In this document: piece by piece, positions 42,548 through 51,517 of the stretch | Layout: each line of letters begins with the position of its first letter | How positions within the stretch are numbered: the first letter of the stretch is position 1 | Source: Dehalococcoidia bacterium | GTDB lineage: Bacteria; Chloroflexota; Dehalococcoidia; Dehalococcoidales; W498 | Direction: 5' to 3' | Assembly: GCA_011170285.1 (NCBI GenBank) | Contig: DUEE01000007.1 | Coordinates: forward strand, 1 to 64,000 | DNA: 64,000 nucleotides | Program-made: the position numbers and the translations under genes | The notes under the pieces: generated by a model | What the model was told of the DNA's origin: nothing | What the model saw: the letters and a program-made list of their open reading frames with translations, nothing else | The model's database searches: none

Positions 42548-43771
42548 CTATTCCCTAATCAGCACCATAATGCCCAGCATGGCTAGGAAGGCAAGACCGG
42601 CGCCGAAGTAAAAAGGAGTAGCCGGGCTATAAGTTTGCCACAGCCAGCCGGCAATCAGGCTGGCTGGCAAAAGGGTGAGACCGACCACACCATGATACAG
42701 TCCATAGGCGGTGCCCCTCTTTTCCTCAACTACCAAATCGGCGACAAAGGCTCGAGCTACCCCTTCTACTATTCCATAGTAGATTCCATAGCAGGCAAAG
42801 AGTAGCCACACCTGCCACACCTCTGATGCCACGGCAAATCCCAGATAAACCAAGGTGTAAATAAACCAGCCCAGGGTAATAACTCGCCGTCTTCCCAGCC
42901 TGTCTGATAATATACCGGCTGGTAAAGCTACAACGACATAGGTAGCATTAAACAGGACAAGCATCAATACCACATGAATAAGGGGGGCTTCCAAATTCTG
43001 GGCTCTCAATATTACAAAGAAGTCGCTGGAATTACCCAGGGTAAACAAAGCCATAATTGCCAGAAATAGCTTAAACCGAGTATCAAAGCCTCCTGCCCGT
43101 GTGAGACCTACCTGAGAGCTAATATCATCTGGGGAAGGTTGCCTTCTCTCCTGCACAAAAACCAGCAGCACCATTACCGCTAGGACTGCCGGCACAACAC
43201 CAACTATCACCAGCCATTGGTAGGTGCCTAGACTAAGCTCCAACCCTCCACCCTGAACCAGATATATAATAATAGTGGCTATAGCCAGCCCAAGGACGGC
43301 GCCGAGGGTATCCATAGCCCTATGCAGTCCAAAGCCCCTACCTCTCTCCCCAGCCGAGACTGAATCAGCAATCAGGGCGTCACGCGACGAAGTGCGGATG
43401 CCCTTGCCTACCCTATCGCTGAATCTAACCCCCAGTACCGCCCCCCAGCCACTAGCCATATACATAAACGGCTTAGCTATGGTAGAAATACTATAGCCTA
43501 ATACCGCTAGAGGCTTACGCTTACCCACCTTATCGCTGAGCCAGCCACTAAATATCCTGAAGATGGCATCAACACTTTCCGACAGCCCACCGATAAGACC
43601 GATGGCAGAAAAAGGTGCCTTTAGCACATTGCGCAAAAAGAGGGGGACAAGGGTAAAAATCATCTCGCTACTAATATCAGTCAGCAGGCTAACTATACCC
43701 AGAAAGAAAACATTAGGGTTAAGACCCCAGATTCTCTTGCGCTCTGCATCATTATACAATGGTCCTGTCAA
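42548..43771 (-). CDS. major facilitator superfamily transporter
   Basis: The 407 residues span 11-12 hydrophobic helices. LSDKVGKRKPLAVLGYSIS (loop 2-3) and LSDRLGRRRVITLGWFIY (loop 8-9) carry the MFS cytoplasmic signature. Residues RDALIADSV and GVARAFVADLV resemble drug or sugar-phosphate exporter-like members. Translation starts at a TTG directly after the padR stop, so the two are tightly coupled. The substrate is unknown. Its last 21 codons are duplicated at 40766-40831. Confidence 0.92.
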   Translation of the reverse strand: MTGPLYNDAERKRIWGLNPNVFFLGIVSLLTDISSEMIFTLVPLFLRNVLKAPFSAIGLIGGLSESVDAIFRIFSGWLSDKVGKRKPLAVLGYSISTIAKPFMYMASGWGAVLGVRFSDRVGKGIRTSSRDALIADSVSAGERGRGFGLHRAMDTLGAVLGLAIATIIIYLVQGGGLELSLGTYQWLVIVGVVPAVLAVMVLLVFVQERRQPSPDDISSQVGLTRAGGFDTRFKLFLAIMALFTLGNSSDFFVILRAQNLEAPLIHVVLMLVLFNATYVVVALPAGILSDRLGRRRVITLGWFIYTLVYLGFAVASEVWQVWLLFACYGIYYGIVEGVARAFVADLVVEEKRGTAYGLYHGVVGLTLLPASLIAGWLWQTYSPATPFYFGAGLAFLAMLGIMVLIRE

Positions 43772-44077
43772 TTACTTTTCCTCAATCACCTCGGTAACCA
43801 GTTCCCTGATTTTTTTCTTGGACTGCTCCATCACCAACTTCCCTCTAGCTGTAGCCTGATAGTATTTCCTTACTCTGCCATTAACTACCTTTGAGAAGCT
43901 TTCTAGGTAGCCTTCTTTTTCCAGGCGATGCAGCGTTGGATATAGTGTGCCTGGGCTAACCCTATACCCATGCCTAGCCAGTTCATCAGCTATCTCTACG
44001 CCGAAGATTGGCTCCTTTGAAGCATGATAGAGAATGTGAATCTTAATGAACCCTAAGAAGAACTCTCTGTCTAGCAT
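43772..44077 (-). CDS. PadR-family transcriptional regulator
   Basis: The 101 residues form a PadR winged helix: FFLGFIKIHILYHASKEPIF, GVEIADELARHGYRVSPGTL, YPTLHRLEKEGYL and YYQATARGK, with a short C-terminal helix. PadR proteins usually repress a neighbouring transporter and are relieved by the transported compound. Coupling to the MFS gene fits this. The promoter at 44110-44138 carries repeated ATATCG/CGATATT sequences that may be its operator. Confidence 0.93.
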   Translation of the reverse strand: MLDREFFLGFIKIHILYHASKEPIFGVEIADELARHGYRVSPGTLYPTLHRLEKEGYLESFSKVVNGRVRKYYQATARGKLVMEQSKKKIRELVTEVIEEK

Positions 44078-44083
44078 GATAAC

Positions 44084-44138
44084 ACTCCCCGATATTGTTA
44101 TGCGATATTATTTTACACTGGATTTATTCTCTTGTCAA
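44084..44138 (-). promoter_or_regulatory. padR-MFS promoter with possible operator
   Basis: Minus-strand TTGACA (44138-44133) and TAAAAT (44115-44110) are 17 bases apart. Just downstream, two GATATT-type half-sites (AATATCGCATAACAATATCG on the minus strand) lie between the -10 and the ATG, where a repressor would block transcription. The operator role is inferred from position. Confidence 0.6.
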
Positions 44139-44225
44139 TTGTAATATATCAGCAGGGTAAAATCAGCCTACTTTGTGTAAGAGATTGCTTGACACCCTTA
44201 TGGCTAAAAGCTAAAATAATTTTGT

Positions 44226-44301
<76 letters not shown>

Positions 44302-44309
44302 GTTTATAA

Positions 44310-44398
44310 GCCGAAGTGGCGGAATAGGCAGACGCGACAGTCTCAAAAACTGTTGGGGGGCAACCTTCATGTCGGTTCGAGCCCGACCTTCGGCACCA
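44310..44398 (+). tRNA. tRNA-Leu (CAA)
   Basis: Acceptor GCCGAAG/CTTCGGC, anticodon loop CTCAAAA with anticodon CAA, and a long class II variable arm (TGGGGGGCAACCTTCAT) are present. The T arm is GTCGG/CCGAC, the discriminator is A and CCA is encoded. Confidence 0.95.
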
Positions 44399-44437
44399 TC
44401 GAGAAAAATCCCGGCAAGAGGACTATACTATATAGAA

Positions 44438-44511
44438 TGCCGAGTTGTGTAGTGGTAGCACGGGGGACTTTGGATCCCTTAGCCCTGGTTCGAATCCAGG
44501 CTCGGCAGCCA
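44438..44511 (+). tRNA. tRNA-Gln (TTG)
   Basis: Acceptor TGCCGAG/CTCGGCA, anticodon stem GGGGA/TCCCT and loop CTTTGGA with anticodon TTG. The T loop TTCGAAT has a CTGG/CCAG stem, the discriminator is G as usual for Gln, and CCA is encoded. Confidence 0.94.
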
Positions 44512-44517
44512 TGATGT

Positions 44518-44593
44518 TCCCCGATAGCTCAATCGGTAGAGCGGGCGGCTGTTAACCGCTAGGTTGTAGGTTCGAGTCCTACTCGGGGAGCCA
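44518..44593 (+). tRNA. tRNA-Asn (GTT)
   Basis: Acceptor TCCCCGA/TCGGGGA, D arm GCTC/GAGC, anticodon loop CTGTTAA with anticodon GTT and T arm GTAGG-TTCGAGT-CCTAC. The discriminator is G and CCA is encoded. Confidence 0.95.
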
Positions 44594-44686
44594 ATTTGTT
44601 TAAATCTTTGGGGATAAAAACTTGAGCAGTATAACCAACGTTATTTGCCAGTTATTTTCCGTATAATACGATTTTAGGTATAAATT

Positions 44687-45229
44687 ATGAAAGTGGTCTC
44701 AATTGTGGGCATGACCGGGGCTGGGAAATCGAAAGTGGCTAGAGTATTTGAGGATGAGGGCTTTATTAGAATAAGGTTTGGGGATTTAACTGACGATGAA
44801 ATTAAGAAGAGGGGCTTAGAGCTCAATGAGAAAAACGAGCGCTACATTAGAGAACTTCTTAGAAAAGAGCACGGGATGTCGGCTTATGCCAAACTTAACC
44901 TACCCAGAATTGATGAAGCCTTAAAACATTCGGATGTAGTTATTGATGGGCTTTACTCCTGGGAGGAATATACTTTGCTCAAGACTTATTATCAGGAAGA
45001 CTTCTATGTTGTAGCCGTCTGGTCGTCGCCTGGAACAAGGTATGCTCGACTGACCAACAGACTAAACCGATGCCTGACACTAGAAGAAGCTGCCAATCGG
45101 GACAAGACAGAAATAGAGAATATTAATAAGGGCGGACCTATCGCTATGGCAGACTTCACCATCACAAATGAATCTTCACTGGCAAACCTGGAGAAGGAAA
45201 TAAAGAGGATTGTCTCTAGACTAAGATGA
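44687..45229 (+). CDS. P-loop kinase of the archaeal UPF0200 / dephospho-CoA-kinase-like type
   Basis: The 180 residues start MKVVSIVGMTGAGKSKVARV, with Walker A GMTGAGKS at 8-15. KRGLELNEKNERYIRELLRK and VVIDGLYSWEEY follow, and the protein ends in a lid with RLTNRLNRCLT. This pattern is that of small NMP-kinase-like proteins common in archaea. The gene overlaps the dCMP deaminase gene by ATGA, so a role in deoxynucleotide metabolism is likely. The phosphate acceptor is not known. Confidence 0.8.
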   Translation: MKVVSIVGMTGAGKSKVARVFEDEGFIRIRFGDLTDDEIKKRGLELNEKNERYIRELLRKEHGMSAYAKLNLPRIDEALKHSDVVIDGLYSWEEYTLLKTYYQEDFYVVAVWSSPGTRYARLTNRLNRCLTLEEAANRDKTEIENINKGGPIAMADFTITNESSLANLEKEIKRIVSRLR

Positions 45230-45708
45230 AAAGATTTACCAGACCGGATACTGATGAGTATTTTCTGAAGATAGCTTCTGTGGTAGCCGAACGCTCAACT
45301 TGCCGACGGCACCATGTAGGGGCAGTAGCAGTAAGGAATAAACATATATTAGCTACGGGTTATAATGGGGCTCCTTCTGGTTTGAAGGACTGTCTTGAGC
45401 TTGGTTGTTTACGGGATGAGCTGAATATAGCATCGGGGACAAGGCAAGAAATATGCCGGGGTATTCATGCTGAACAAAATGTAATTATACAAGCCAGCCT
45501 TCATGGCGTCAGCCTTGAGGGAAGCACCATTTATGCCACACATACTCCTTGCAATCCGTGCGCTAAGATGCTGGTCAATGCCAAGATAGCGCGATATGTC
45601 AGCTTTGGCAGGTATGACGATAATGCCTTTATAGACCTATTCCAGGAAGCTGGTATAGAGCTTGACATAAAGAAAAGACCTTCATCTCGAATAAGCTATT
45701 TAGATTAA
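45226..45708 (+). CDS. deoxycytidylate (dCMP) deaminase family protein
   Basis: The 160 residues hold the zinc cytidine-deaminase motif: HAEQNVIIQA (H and E) and PCNPCAKM (two Cys). TRPDTDEYFLKIASVVAERS and RRHHVGAVAVRNKHILATGY are typical of dCMP deaminase/ComEB proteins. It would convert dCMP to dUMP for thymidylate synthesis. It is translationally coupled to the upstream kinase-like gene, and a dCTP deaminase gene lies 1 kb further on. Confidence 0.92.
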   Translation: MKRFTRPDTDEYFLKIASVVAERSTCRRHHVGAVAVRNKHILATGYNGAPSGLKDCLELGCLRDELNIASGTRQEICRGIHAEQNVIIQASLHGVSLEGSTIYATHTPCNPCAKMLVNAKIARYVSFGRYDDNAFIDLFQEAGIELDIKKRPSSRISYLD

Positions 45709-45724
45709 AGGTCGTTTAGCAACC

Positions 45725-45814
45725 TATCCCCCTGACCCCCTTCCCTTATTAAGGGAAGGGGGAGTGTAGGTAACAGAGGGGCGAAGCCCCTCTCTAAAAT
45801 CTCTCCCCCCTCAC
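45725..45814. repeat. double-hairpin repeat B, copy 3
   Basis: CCCCCTTCCC-TTATTAA-GGGAAGGGGG forms one stem and AGAGGGGCGAAGCCCCTCT another. Both are shared with copies at 34541-34624 and 39314-39419, although the order of the two stems differs. It follows the dCMP deaminase gene. Confidence 0.75.
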
Positions 45815-45864
45815 CTTGACATTAGTGGTAGAATTGATTACGCATAATTTATGAGGCATAAATA

Positions 45865-46779
45865 ATGCCAGTGCTACATGCCAAGGTAATTGTTAATCCG
45901 GTAGCTGGGGCTTACTCAACACGCCGGAAGTGGCCACGTATCAGTAAGCTTTTAAGGCATGTTGGGCTATCGTTTGACTATGAATATACCGAGGGTGTAG
46001 GGCATGCTGTAGAGCTAGCTCGGGCAGCAGCTAGTGATGGTTACCGATATTTAGTGTCTGTGGGTGGTGACGGAACGGTGAATGAGGTAGCCAATGGCAT
46101 ACTACATTCCACTGGTTCAAGTAATACCAGTCTGGGCATAGTAAGCACTGGAACTGGGAGCGATTTTGCCCGTTCGGTGGGTATTCCCCGAGATTATACC
46201 AATGCTTGTTCATTCTTGACTAGCTCACGGAGACTGTTGATTGATGTTGGCGTGGTTGAGTATAAGAGTAAAGAGCAGTCTTTACAGCGCTTTTTTGTAA
46301 ATGCGGCTGGTGTCGGCTTTGATGCTGCGGTAGTGGAAGCTACAGAGCGCACGCCCAAGTATTTTGGTGGCACTATCCCTTATCTGGCTGGGTTGATGAG
46401 AACTCTGTATGGCTATAAAAACAAATCGGTTATTCTTCATCTCGAGGATAAGGTTGAGACTACCTGTATCTTAAATGTGGTAGTAGCTAATGGTAGCTAT
46501 TTTGGAGGAGGGATGCATATAGCACCTCAGGCTGAGCTTAATGACAGTCTATTGGATGTGGTAATTATTGGGGATGTAGGTAAGTTTGAGCTGCTGAAGG
46601 CATTGCCCATGGTTTATAAGGGAACTCACATTAACCATCCCAAAGTCAGGATGGAAAAGGCAACACATATTACCATTGAATCCTCAGAGCGAATTCTAGT
46701 ATATGCCGATGGTGAAATCCTGGGAGAAAGTCCGGCATCTTTCTGGCTGATGCCAGCGGCCTTAAGTGTTGTGGTGTAA
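45865..46779 (+). CDS. YegS/DgkB-type diacylglycerol (lipid) kinase
   Basis: The 304 residues show the catalytic domain of the lipid-kinase family: VIVNPVAGAYSTRRKW, the nucleotide-binding VSVGGDGTVNEVANGI and LGIVSTGTGSDFARSVGIP, with a second domain ending in YADGEILGESPASFWLMPAA. Such enzymes phosphorylate diacylglycerol or related lipids at the membrane. A single gene; the exact lipid is unknown. Confidence 0.92.
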   Translation: MPVLHAKVIVNPVAGAYSTRRKWPRISKLLRHVGLSFDYEYTEGVGHAVELARAAASDGYRYLVSVGGDGTVNEVANGILHSTGSSNTSLGIVSTGTGSDFARSVGIPRDYTNACSFLTSSRRLLIDVGVVEYKSKEQSLQRFFVNAAGVGFDAAVVEATERTPKYFGGTIPYLAGLMRTLYGYKNKSVILHLEDKVETTCILNVVVANGSYFGGGMHIAPQAELNDSLLDVVIIGDVGKFELLKALPMVYKGTHINHPKVRMEKATHITIESSERILVYADGEILGESPASFWLMPAALSVVV

Positions 46780-46783
46780 GGAA

Positions 46784-47338
46784 TTATATATTTTCGCCTT
46801 GGTAGGCTCCTTGGTAACCTTCTGTCTCTGTGGTTAGCCGCAGGAAAATAAGCTGTACAATTCTGGCATTTCTCTGCAAGCGGAATCCCTGAGGATTATA
46901 GACTATCAGAAGAGACTGGGAGCGGCCAGAGTAGCCAGCATCCCATACTGCAGTGCTTACCGTGACGCCACAACGAAGCAGACTTGACCTGGGGCTAGCT
47001 AATGCCATAACATTCTTGGGTAGGTGGATAATTTCATTGTAGGTAATAATATAGGCACCAGGCACCAGGTCAATGAAATCCAGCCCATCAAACACTAGCC
47101 GGGCCAAATCGGATACCAGCCTTTGGTTGTCCATAACGGCTATCTTGCCTGATGACTGGAATAAAGCTACCTCACGCAGGGTAAGATCAATACCATTAGG
47201 CTGTAACTGCTGTTCAAGGTGAACGCAGTTTTCTATTAGTGGTAGCTCTTGCTGTAGTAAGCTTTGAATATCCTGCTTAGATAAAATGGCTGCCGTTTCT
47301 AAAACTCCCTGTCTAACTTTTGGCTGAGGGATAATCAA
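46784..47338 (-). CDS. dcd: dCTP deaminase-like protein
   Basis: The 184 residues contain QPNGIDLTLREVALF, PGAYIITYNEIIHLPKNVMA, ASPRSSLLRCGVTVSTAVWD, AGYSGRSQSLLIVYNPQGF and NARIVQLIF, the trimeric dUTPase/dCTP deaminase core. It yields dUTP (or dUMP, if bifunctional) from dCTP. The start is unclear: a TTG begins three bases after the 3' end of tRNA-Met and no SD is seen. Family sequence begins around LSKQDIQSLLQ, so the first 15 residues may not be translated. Confidence 0.88.
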   Translation of the reverse strand: MIIPQPKVRQGVLETAAILSKQDIQSLLQQELPLIENCVHLEQQLQPNGIDLTLREVALFQSSGKIAVMDNQRLVSDLARLVFDGLDFIDLVPGAYIITYNEIIHLPKNVMALASPRSSLLRCGVTVSTAVWDAGYSGRSQSLLIVYNPQGFRLQRNARIVQLIFLRLTTETEGYQGAYQGENI

Positions 47339-47341
47339 AAG

Positions 47342-47413
<72 letters not shown>

Positions 47414-47526
47414 ATAATTCAAGTATATACCACAAGAGAATTAAACTGTCAACTAAAATAACAAAGGAAACCTAAGTTTTTCAGCCCTTGATAAGTGAGT
47501 TAATTATAGGGTATAGTTAGACTCTA

Positions 47527-49032
47527 GTGGATAAGGAAGATTTGAGGTTATTTACTCAATCTGGAGAGCGATTGCTATTGAGGAAGGTAAGCAAACTTTT
47601 CGCTGAGCAAGGTATAAGGTCGTATCTGGTTGGTGGGTTTGTGCGTGATGTGTTGTTGAAAAGAGATACAGTTGACATTGATATTGCCGTAGCGGTAGAT
47701 GCGCTGGAGCTTGCTCCTAGGATAGCCACTACTTTTGGTGGCAAGTATGTTCTGCTGGATGAAGTAAGTAGAGTAGGTAGAGTAATTTTACCCGTTGATG
47801 GGGCAACTAAAGGGCAACGGAAACTTGATTTCACCACCCTTAAGGGCAGTATTGAGCAGGACCTGGCACGGCGTGATTTTACTATAGATGCTATGGCAGT
47901 TGACCTCGGGGAGTTAGAGAAGGATTATACTGCTATCCAGCTTATAGATCCGTTTGATGGCTGGGGTGACCTTGAGCAGGGTATGGTTCGAGCTGTTACA
48001 GACACATCTTTCAAATTAGATCCGGCACGCTTGCTGCGGGCGGTTCGCATAGCTGCTGAGCTTGGTTTTAGTATTGATAATGAGACCGAGTCTCTAATTC
48101 GGCGCTATTGTCATCTTGTAGCCAGTGTAGCCGGTGAGCGGGTAAGAGAGGAACTACTTCGGCTCCTGGCTATTCCTCAAAGCAAGTTTTTACCCTACCT
48201 AGATGGATTAGGCTTACTAACGGCTATAATTCCAGAACTTAATCAGACAAAAGGGGTCAAGCAGCCCAAGGAACATTTCTGGGATGTTTTTAACCATTCT
48301 ATTGAGACGGTGTCTGCTGTTGACTTTGTGCTCAGGCAGGGAGGGTGGGAATATGGCAATGACGAGGTCTTGGCAGTTGTCCCGTGGTCAGCAGTGCTGA
48401 CTTACCACTTTGAGCTAGAAGTTAGTAGCGGTAGCACCAGAAGGTCGCTACTCAAGCTAGCGGCTCTGCTTCATGACATTGCTAAACCCCAGACTAAAAC
48501 TATTGACGAAGATGGTCGGATACGCTTTTTAGGCCATGCTACGGATGGGGCAGCTATGGTGGTCAATATTCTGGAAAGGTTAAGGTTTAGTGGTAAAGAA
48601 GTAAAGTTAGTGGAAATTATGGTGAGGCATCACCTTCGCCCAGGGCAGATGAGTCATAATGAGCTTCCCTCGCGCCGGGCTATATACCGTTATTTTCGCG
48701 ATACCGGAGAGGCTGGCATTGATATACTGTTTTTAAACCTGGCTGACCACCTAGCCACCAGAGGTCCACAGCTAAATTCAGCTCAATGGCAAGAACATGC
48801 TCAATCGGTAGAATACATACTCTCTCAGCGTTTTCAGGAGGAGACCTTAGTCACACCTCCTAAGATAATTGATGGGCATGATATAATCAATATCTTTGGT
48901 ATCAGCCCGGGAGCTGAAATCGGACAACTTCTGGAAGCAGTGCGTGAGGCGCAAGCTGCCGGTGAGTTGACTACCAGGCAGGAGGCTCTAGCTTACATTG
49001 GTGAGCGGCTACCCACGAAAGGGTGCAAATAG
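47527..49032 (+). CDS. CCA tRNA nucleotidyltransferase family protein with HD domain
   Basis: The 501 residues carry the nucleotidyltransferase head (YLVGGFVRDVLLKRD, the metal-binding DIDIAVAVD, ARRDFTIDAMAVDLGE), a neck (DPARLLRAVRIAAELGFSID) and an HD phosphohydrolase domain (KLAALLHDIAKPQTK with MVRHHLRPGQM). The second paralogue at 35346-36608 lacks HD. HD-containing members process or repair tRNA 3' ends, including 2',3'-cyclic phosphates in E. coli Cca. GTG start; secD follows directly. Confidence 0.93.
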   Translation: MDKEDLRLFTQSGERLLLRKVSKLFAEQGIRSYLVGGFVRDVLLKRDTVDIDIAVAVDALELAPRIATTFGGKYVLLDEVSRVGRVILPVDGATKGQRKLDFTTLKGSIEQDLARRDFTIDAMAVDLGELEKDYTAIQLIDPFDGWGDLEQGMVRAVTDTSFKLDPARLLRAVRIAAELGFSIDNETESLIRRYCHLVASVAGERVREELLRLLAIPQSKFLPYLDGLGLLTAIIPELNQTKGVKQPKEHFWDVFNHSIETVSAVDFVLRQGGWEYGNDEVLAVVPWSAVLTYHFELEVSSGSTRRSLLKLAALLHDIAKPQTKTIDEDGRIRFLGHATDGAAMVVNILERLRFSGKEVKLVEIMVRHHLRPGQMSHNELPSRRAIYRYFRDTGEAGIDILFLNLADHLATRGPQLNSAQWQEHAQSVEYILSQRFQEETLVTPPKIIDGHDIINIFGISPGAEIGQLLEAVREAQAAGELTTRQEALAYIGERLPTKGCK

Positions 49033-49034
49033 AT

Positions 49035-50591
49035 ATGACTAGAAGAAATACGCTGGTTTTTATCATTATATTGGCTCTTTTCGCCTTTGCCATTTGTGCT
49101 CTTATCTACCCTGTGTTTGGTAGGGAGCAGATACGGCTCGGGCTTGACCTTGTTGGAGGTAGCCATTTGGTCTATCAGGCTCAATTTCCTGACGGGGCTA
49201 CTGGGGAAGATAAGGCCAGGGCTATGGATAGGGCGCTGGATACCATCCGAACCCGCATTGATAAATATGGGGTCACCGAGCCTATCATCCAGGAGCAGGA
49301 GGGTGAGCGTATCCTGGTGCAGCTTCCTGGATTTACCGATATTGAAGCCGCCAAGAGTCTGGTAGAGCAAACTGGTTTTCTTGAGTTTAGAGAGGTAGAG
49401 TTGAATAATGGTAATCCTGTTTATCTTGGTGACTATCTCAAGAATGCGAACCCTGAGTTCTTTAATAAAGGTGAGGCTGGTACTCGTATCTTTGTTGATG
49501 AAAATGGCAATCCCATAGCTTCTCTGGACAGAGATGAGGAGGGTAACCTCAAGTATATAGATGAGGAAGGTAACCCTATTGACATTGAGGAGCTGAGACA
49601 AATAGAAGAACAGATAAAGGCACAACTAGAGCCAGGCTCGACAGCACTTTTATCCTGGATAACAGCCAGAGGAGATAACGGCACACAACTTACCGGTGGC
49701 TTCTTAAGAGAGGCTAGACCTAGTATTACTACCGGTATAACCCCCGAGCCTGAGGTTGCTATTGAGTGGAACGAGGAAGGGGGAATAATTTTTGATGATA
49801 TTGCTGAGCGACTACATTCCAGACCAAGCGATTCTCTTGAACGGTGTATAGGCATTTTCTTAGATAATATACTCATTTCCCACCCTCAGATTTTGGAGCC
49901 AGCATATCATGGTAGTGGGGTTATTACCGGTAATTTTACCATTGAAGAGGTAGAGCATTTAGCTAACCTGCTTACCTCTGGTGCTCTGCCCATGCCGCTG
50001 CAGAAGCCACCACTGTATGAGGAAATGGTCTCGGCTACATTGGGAGCTGATTTCATTGATATGAGCATTAAGGCAGGAATAATTGGCATAATACTAATTA
50101 TGCTTTTTATGGTTATTTACTACCGCCTGCCCGGAGCTTTAGCTAGTCTGGCTTTGATTTTTTATGGGACACTGGTATTAGCATTATTTAAGTTGATACC
50201 GGTAACCCTTACCCTGGCTGGGATTGGCGGTTTTGTCCTGTCTATAGGTATGGCGGTAGATGCCAATGTGCTTATTTTTGAACGGATGAAGGAGGAATTA
50301 AGGGCAGGACGGACTTTAGGGGCAGCTATTGATACTGGCTTCAGTCGTGCCTGGACAGCTATCAGGGATAGTAATATAACCACCTTTATTGTCTGTGGCA
50401 TTCTCTATTGGTTAAGTAAAAATATTGTGGCCAGTGCCCCGGTAATGGGTTTTGCCTTAACCCTGTTTGTCGGTGTGGCAGTAAGCATGTTTACCGCTAT
50501 TGTGGTTACTCGGACATTGCTGCGTCTATTCGTAGGCACTGGTCTAGCGCAGCGGACTTCTCTATTTAGTGTATATTCAGGAAGAAAATAA
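49035..50591 (+). CDS. secD: protein-export membrane protein SecD
   Basis: SecD with SecF uses the proton-motive force to complete SecYEG export. An N-terminal helix is followed by RLGLDLVGGSHLVYQ, a large periplasmic P1 domain and five C-terminal helices including IGMAVDANVLIFERMKEELR and FSRAWTAIRDSNITTFIVCG. The P1 region holds an acidic insert (about 135-180) rich in E and D. ATG 49035 is preferred; a GTG four codons earlier overlaps the previous gene. It overlaps secF by one base. Confidence 0.96.
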   Translation: MTRRNTLVFIIILALFAFAICALIYPVFGREQIRLGLDLVGGSHLVYQAQFPDGATGEDKARAMDRALDTIRTRIDKYGVTEPIIQEQEGERILVQLPGFTDIEAAKSLVEQTGFLEFREVELNNGNPVYLGDYLKNANPEFFNKGEAGTRIFVDENGNPIASLDRDEEGNLKYIDEEGNPIDIEELRQIEEQIKAQLEPGSTALLSWITARGDNGTQLTGGFLREARPSITTGITPEPEVAIEWNEEGGIIFDDIAERLHSRPSDSLERCIGIFLDNILISHPQILEPAYHGSGVITGNFTIEEVEHLANLLTSGALPMPLQKPPLYEEMVSATLGADFIDMSIKAGIIGIILIMLFMVIYYRLPGALASLALIFYGTLVLALFKLIPVTLTLAGIGGFVLSIGMAVDANVLIFERMKEELRAGRTLGAAIDTGFSRAWTAIRDSNITTFIVCGILYWLSKNIVASAPVMGFALTLFVGVAVSMFTAIVVTRTLLRLFVGTGLAQRTSLFSVYSGRK

Positions 50592-51511
50592 TGTTTGATA
50601 TTACCGGTAAAAGGTTCTGGTTTTTTGCTATCTCAGGAGTAATCATACTTATTGGCATTATTGCTCTGGCCACATTTGGTCTTGCCTTGGGGATTGAATT
50701 TAGTAGCGGTTCTATGATGACGCTGAGCTTTGAGCAGGGGGTAGACCATAATGAATTAAGAAATGAATTAGCCAGTTTAGGTTACACCAATGCCATTGTT
50801 CAACGCACTGGAGAAGGTGACTTTTATATTCGTACTGACAAACTGAGCACGGAGGAAAAAACAAATCTGGAGGATGCCTTAATAGTCAGGTTTGGTAACC
50901 TTAAGGAAGCGGAGTTTTATTCTGTGTCGCCTATGGTGGCTACCGAAACTGGATGGAATACACTATGGGCTGTACTTGGGGCTGCCGTTGGCATATTGCT
51001 TTATATCACCTGGGCATTTCGTCGTATGCCAAAACCTTTCCGCTATGGCACCTGTGCCATTATAGCCCTGCTCCATGATTTGCTAGTAGTATTAGGGATC
51101 TTTTCCATCCTCGGTGGTATACTAGACTGGGAAGTCAATTTGATGTTTATTACTGGTGTATTAGCTGTTATTGGCTATAGTGTAAATAATACCGTCGTCA
51201 TTTTTGATAGAATACGCGAGAATTTGACTAAGGGTGTAAGTCCTAACTTTCAGATTGTAGTCAATAACAGCCTGGTTGAGACCCTGAGCCGTTCCTTGAA
51301 TACCAGCCTCACTACTCTTATCGTGGTCTTAGCCCTGTTCCTCTTTGTGGGGGCATCAATTCAGAATTTCGCTGTGGTGTTACTGATTGGCATCATTGCC
51401 GGAACTTATAGCTCACTATTTGTCGCTCCTCAGTTGCTGCTAGTTTGGGAGAGAGGGGAGTGGGGAAGATTTATTCCATGGCTACCCGCAGTTAAAGCTA
51501 AGGGCGAGTGA
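50591..51511 (+). CDS. secF: protein-export membrane protein SecF
   Basis: The 306 residues have one N-terminal helix, LGLALGIEFSSGSMMTL, a small periplasmic domain and five helices with VIGYSVNNTVVIFDRIRENL and SRSLNTSLTTLIVVLALFLF. The stop of secD and the ATG overlap (TAATG), giving fixed stoichiometry with SecD. Confidence 0.96.
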   Translation: MFDITGKRFWFFAISGVIILIGIIALATFGLALGIEFSSGSMMTLSFEQGVDHNELRNELASLGYTNAIVQRTGEGDFYIRTDKLSTEEKTNLEDALIVRFGNLKEAEFYSVSPMVATETGWNTLWAVLGAAVGILLYITWAFRRMPKPFRYGTCAIIALLHDLLVVLGIFSILGGILDWEVNLMFITGVLAVIGYSVNNTVVIFDRIRENLTKGVSPNFQIVVNNSLVETLSRSLNTSLTTLIVVLALFLFVGASIQNFAVVLLIGIIAGTYSSLFVAPQLLLVWERGEWGRFIPWLPAVKAKGE

Positions 51512-51517
51512 TAGGTA

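Noticed and set aside
45720-45820. Rho-independent terminator pair only
   Set aside because: The same two stems recur at three loci in different order, so a dispersed repeat explains them better, although they may still end transcripts.
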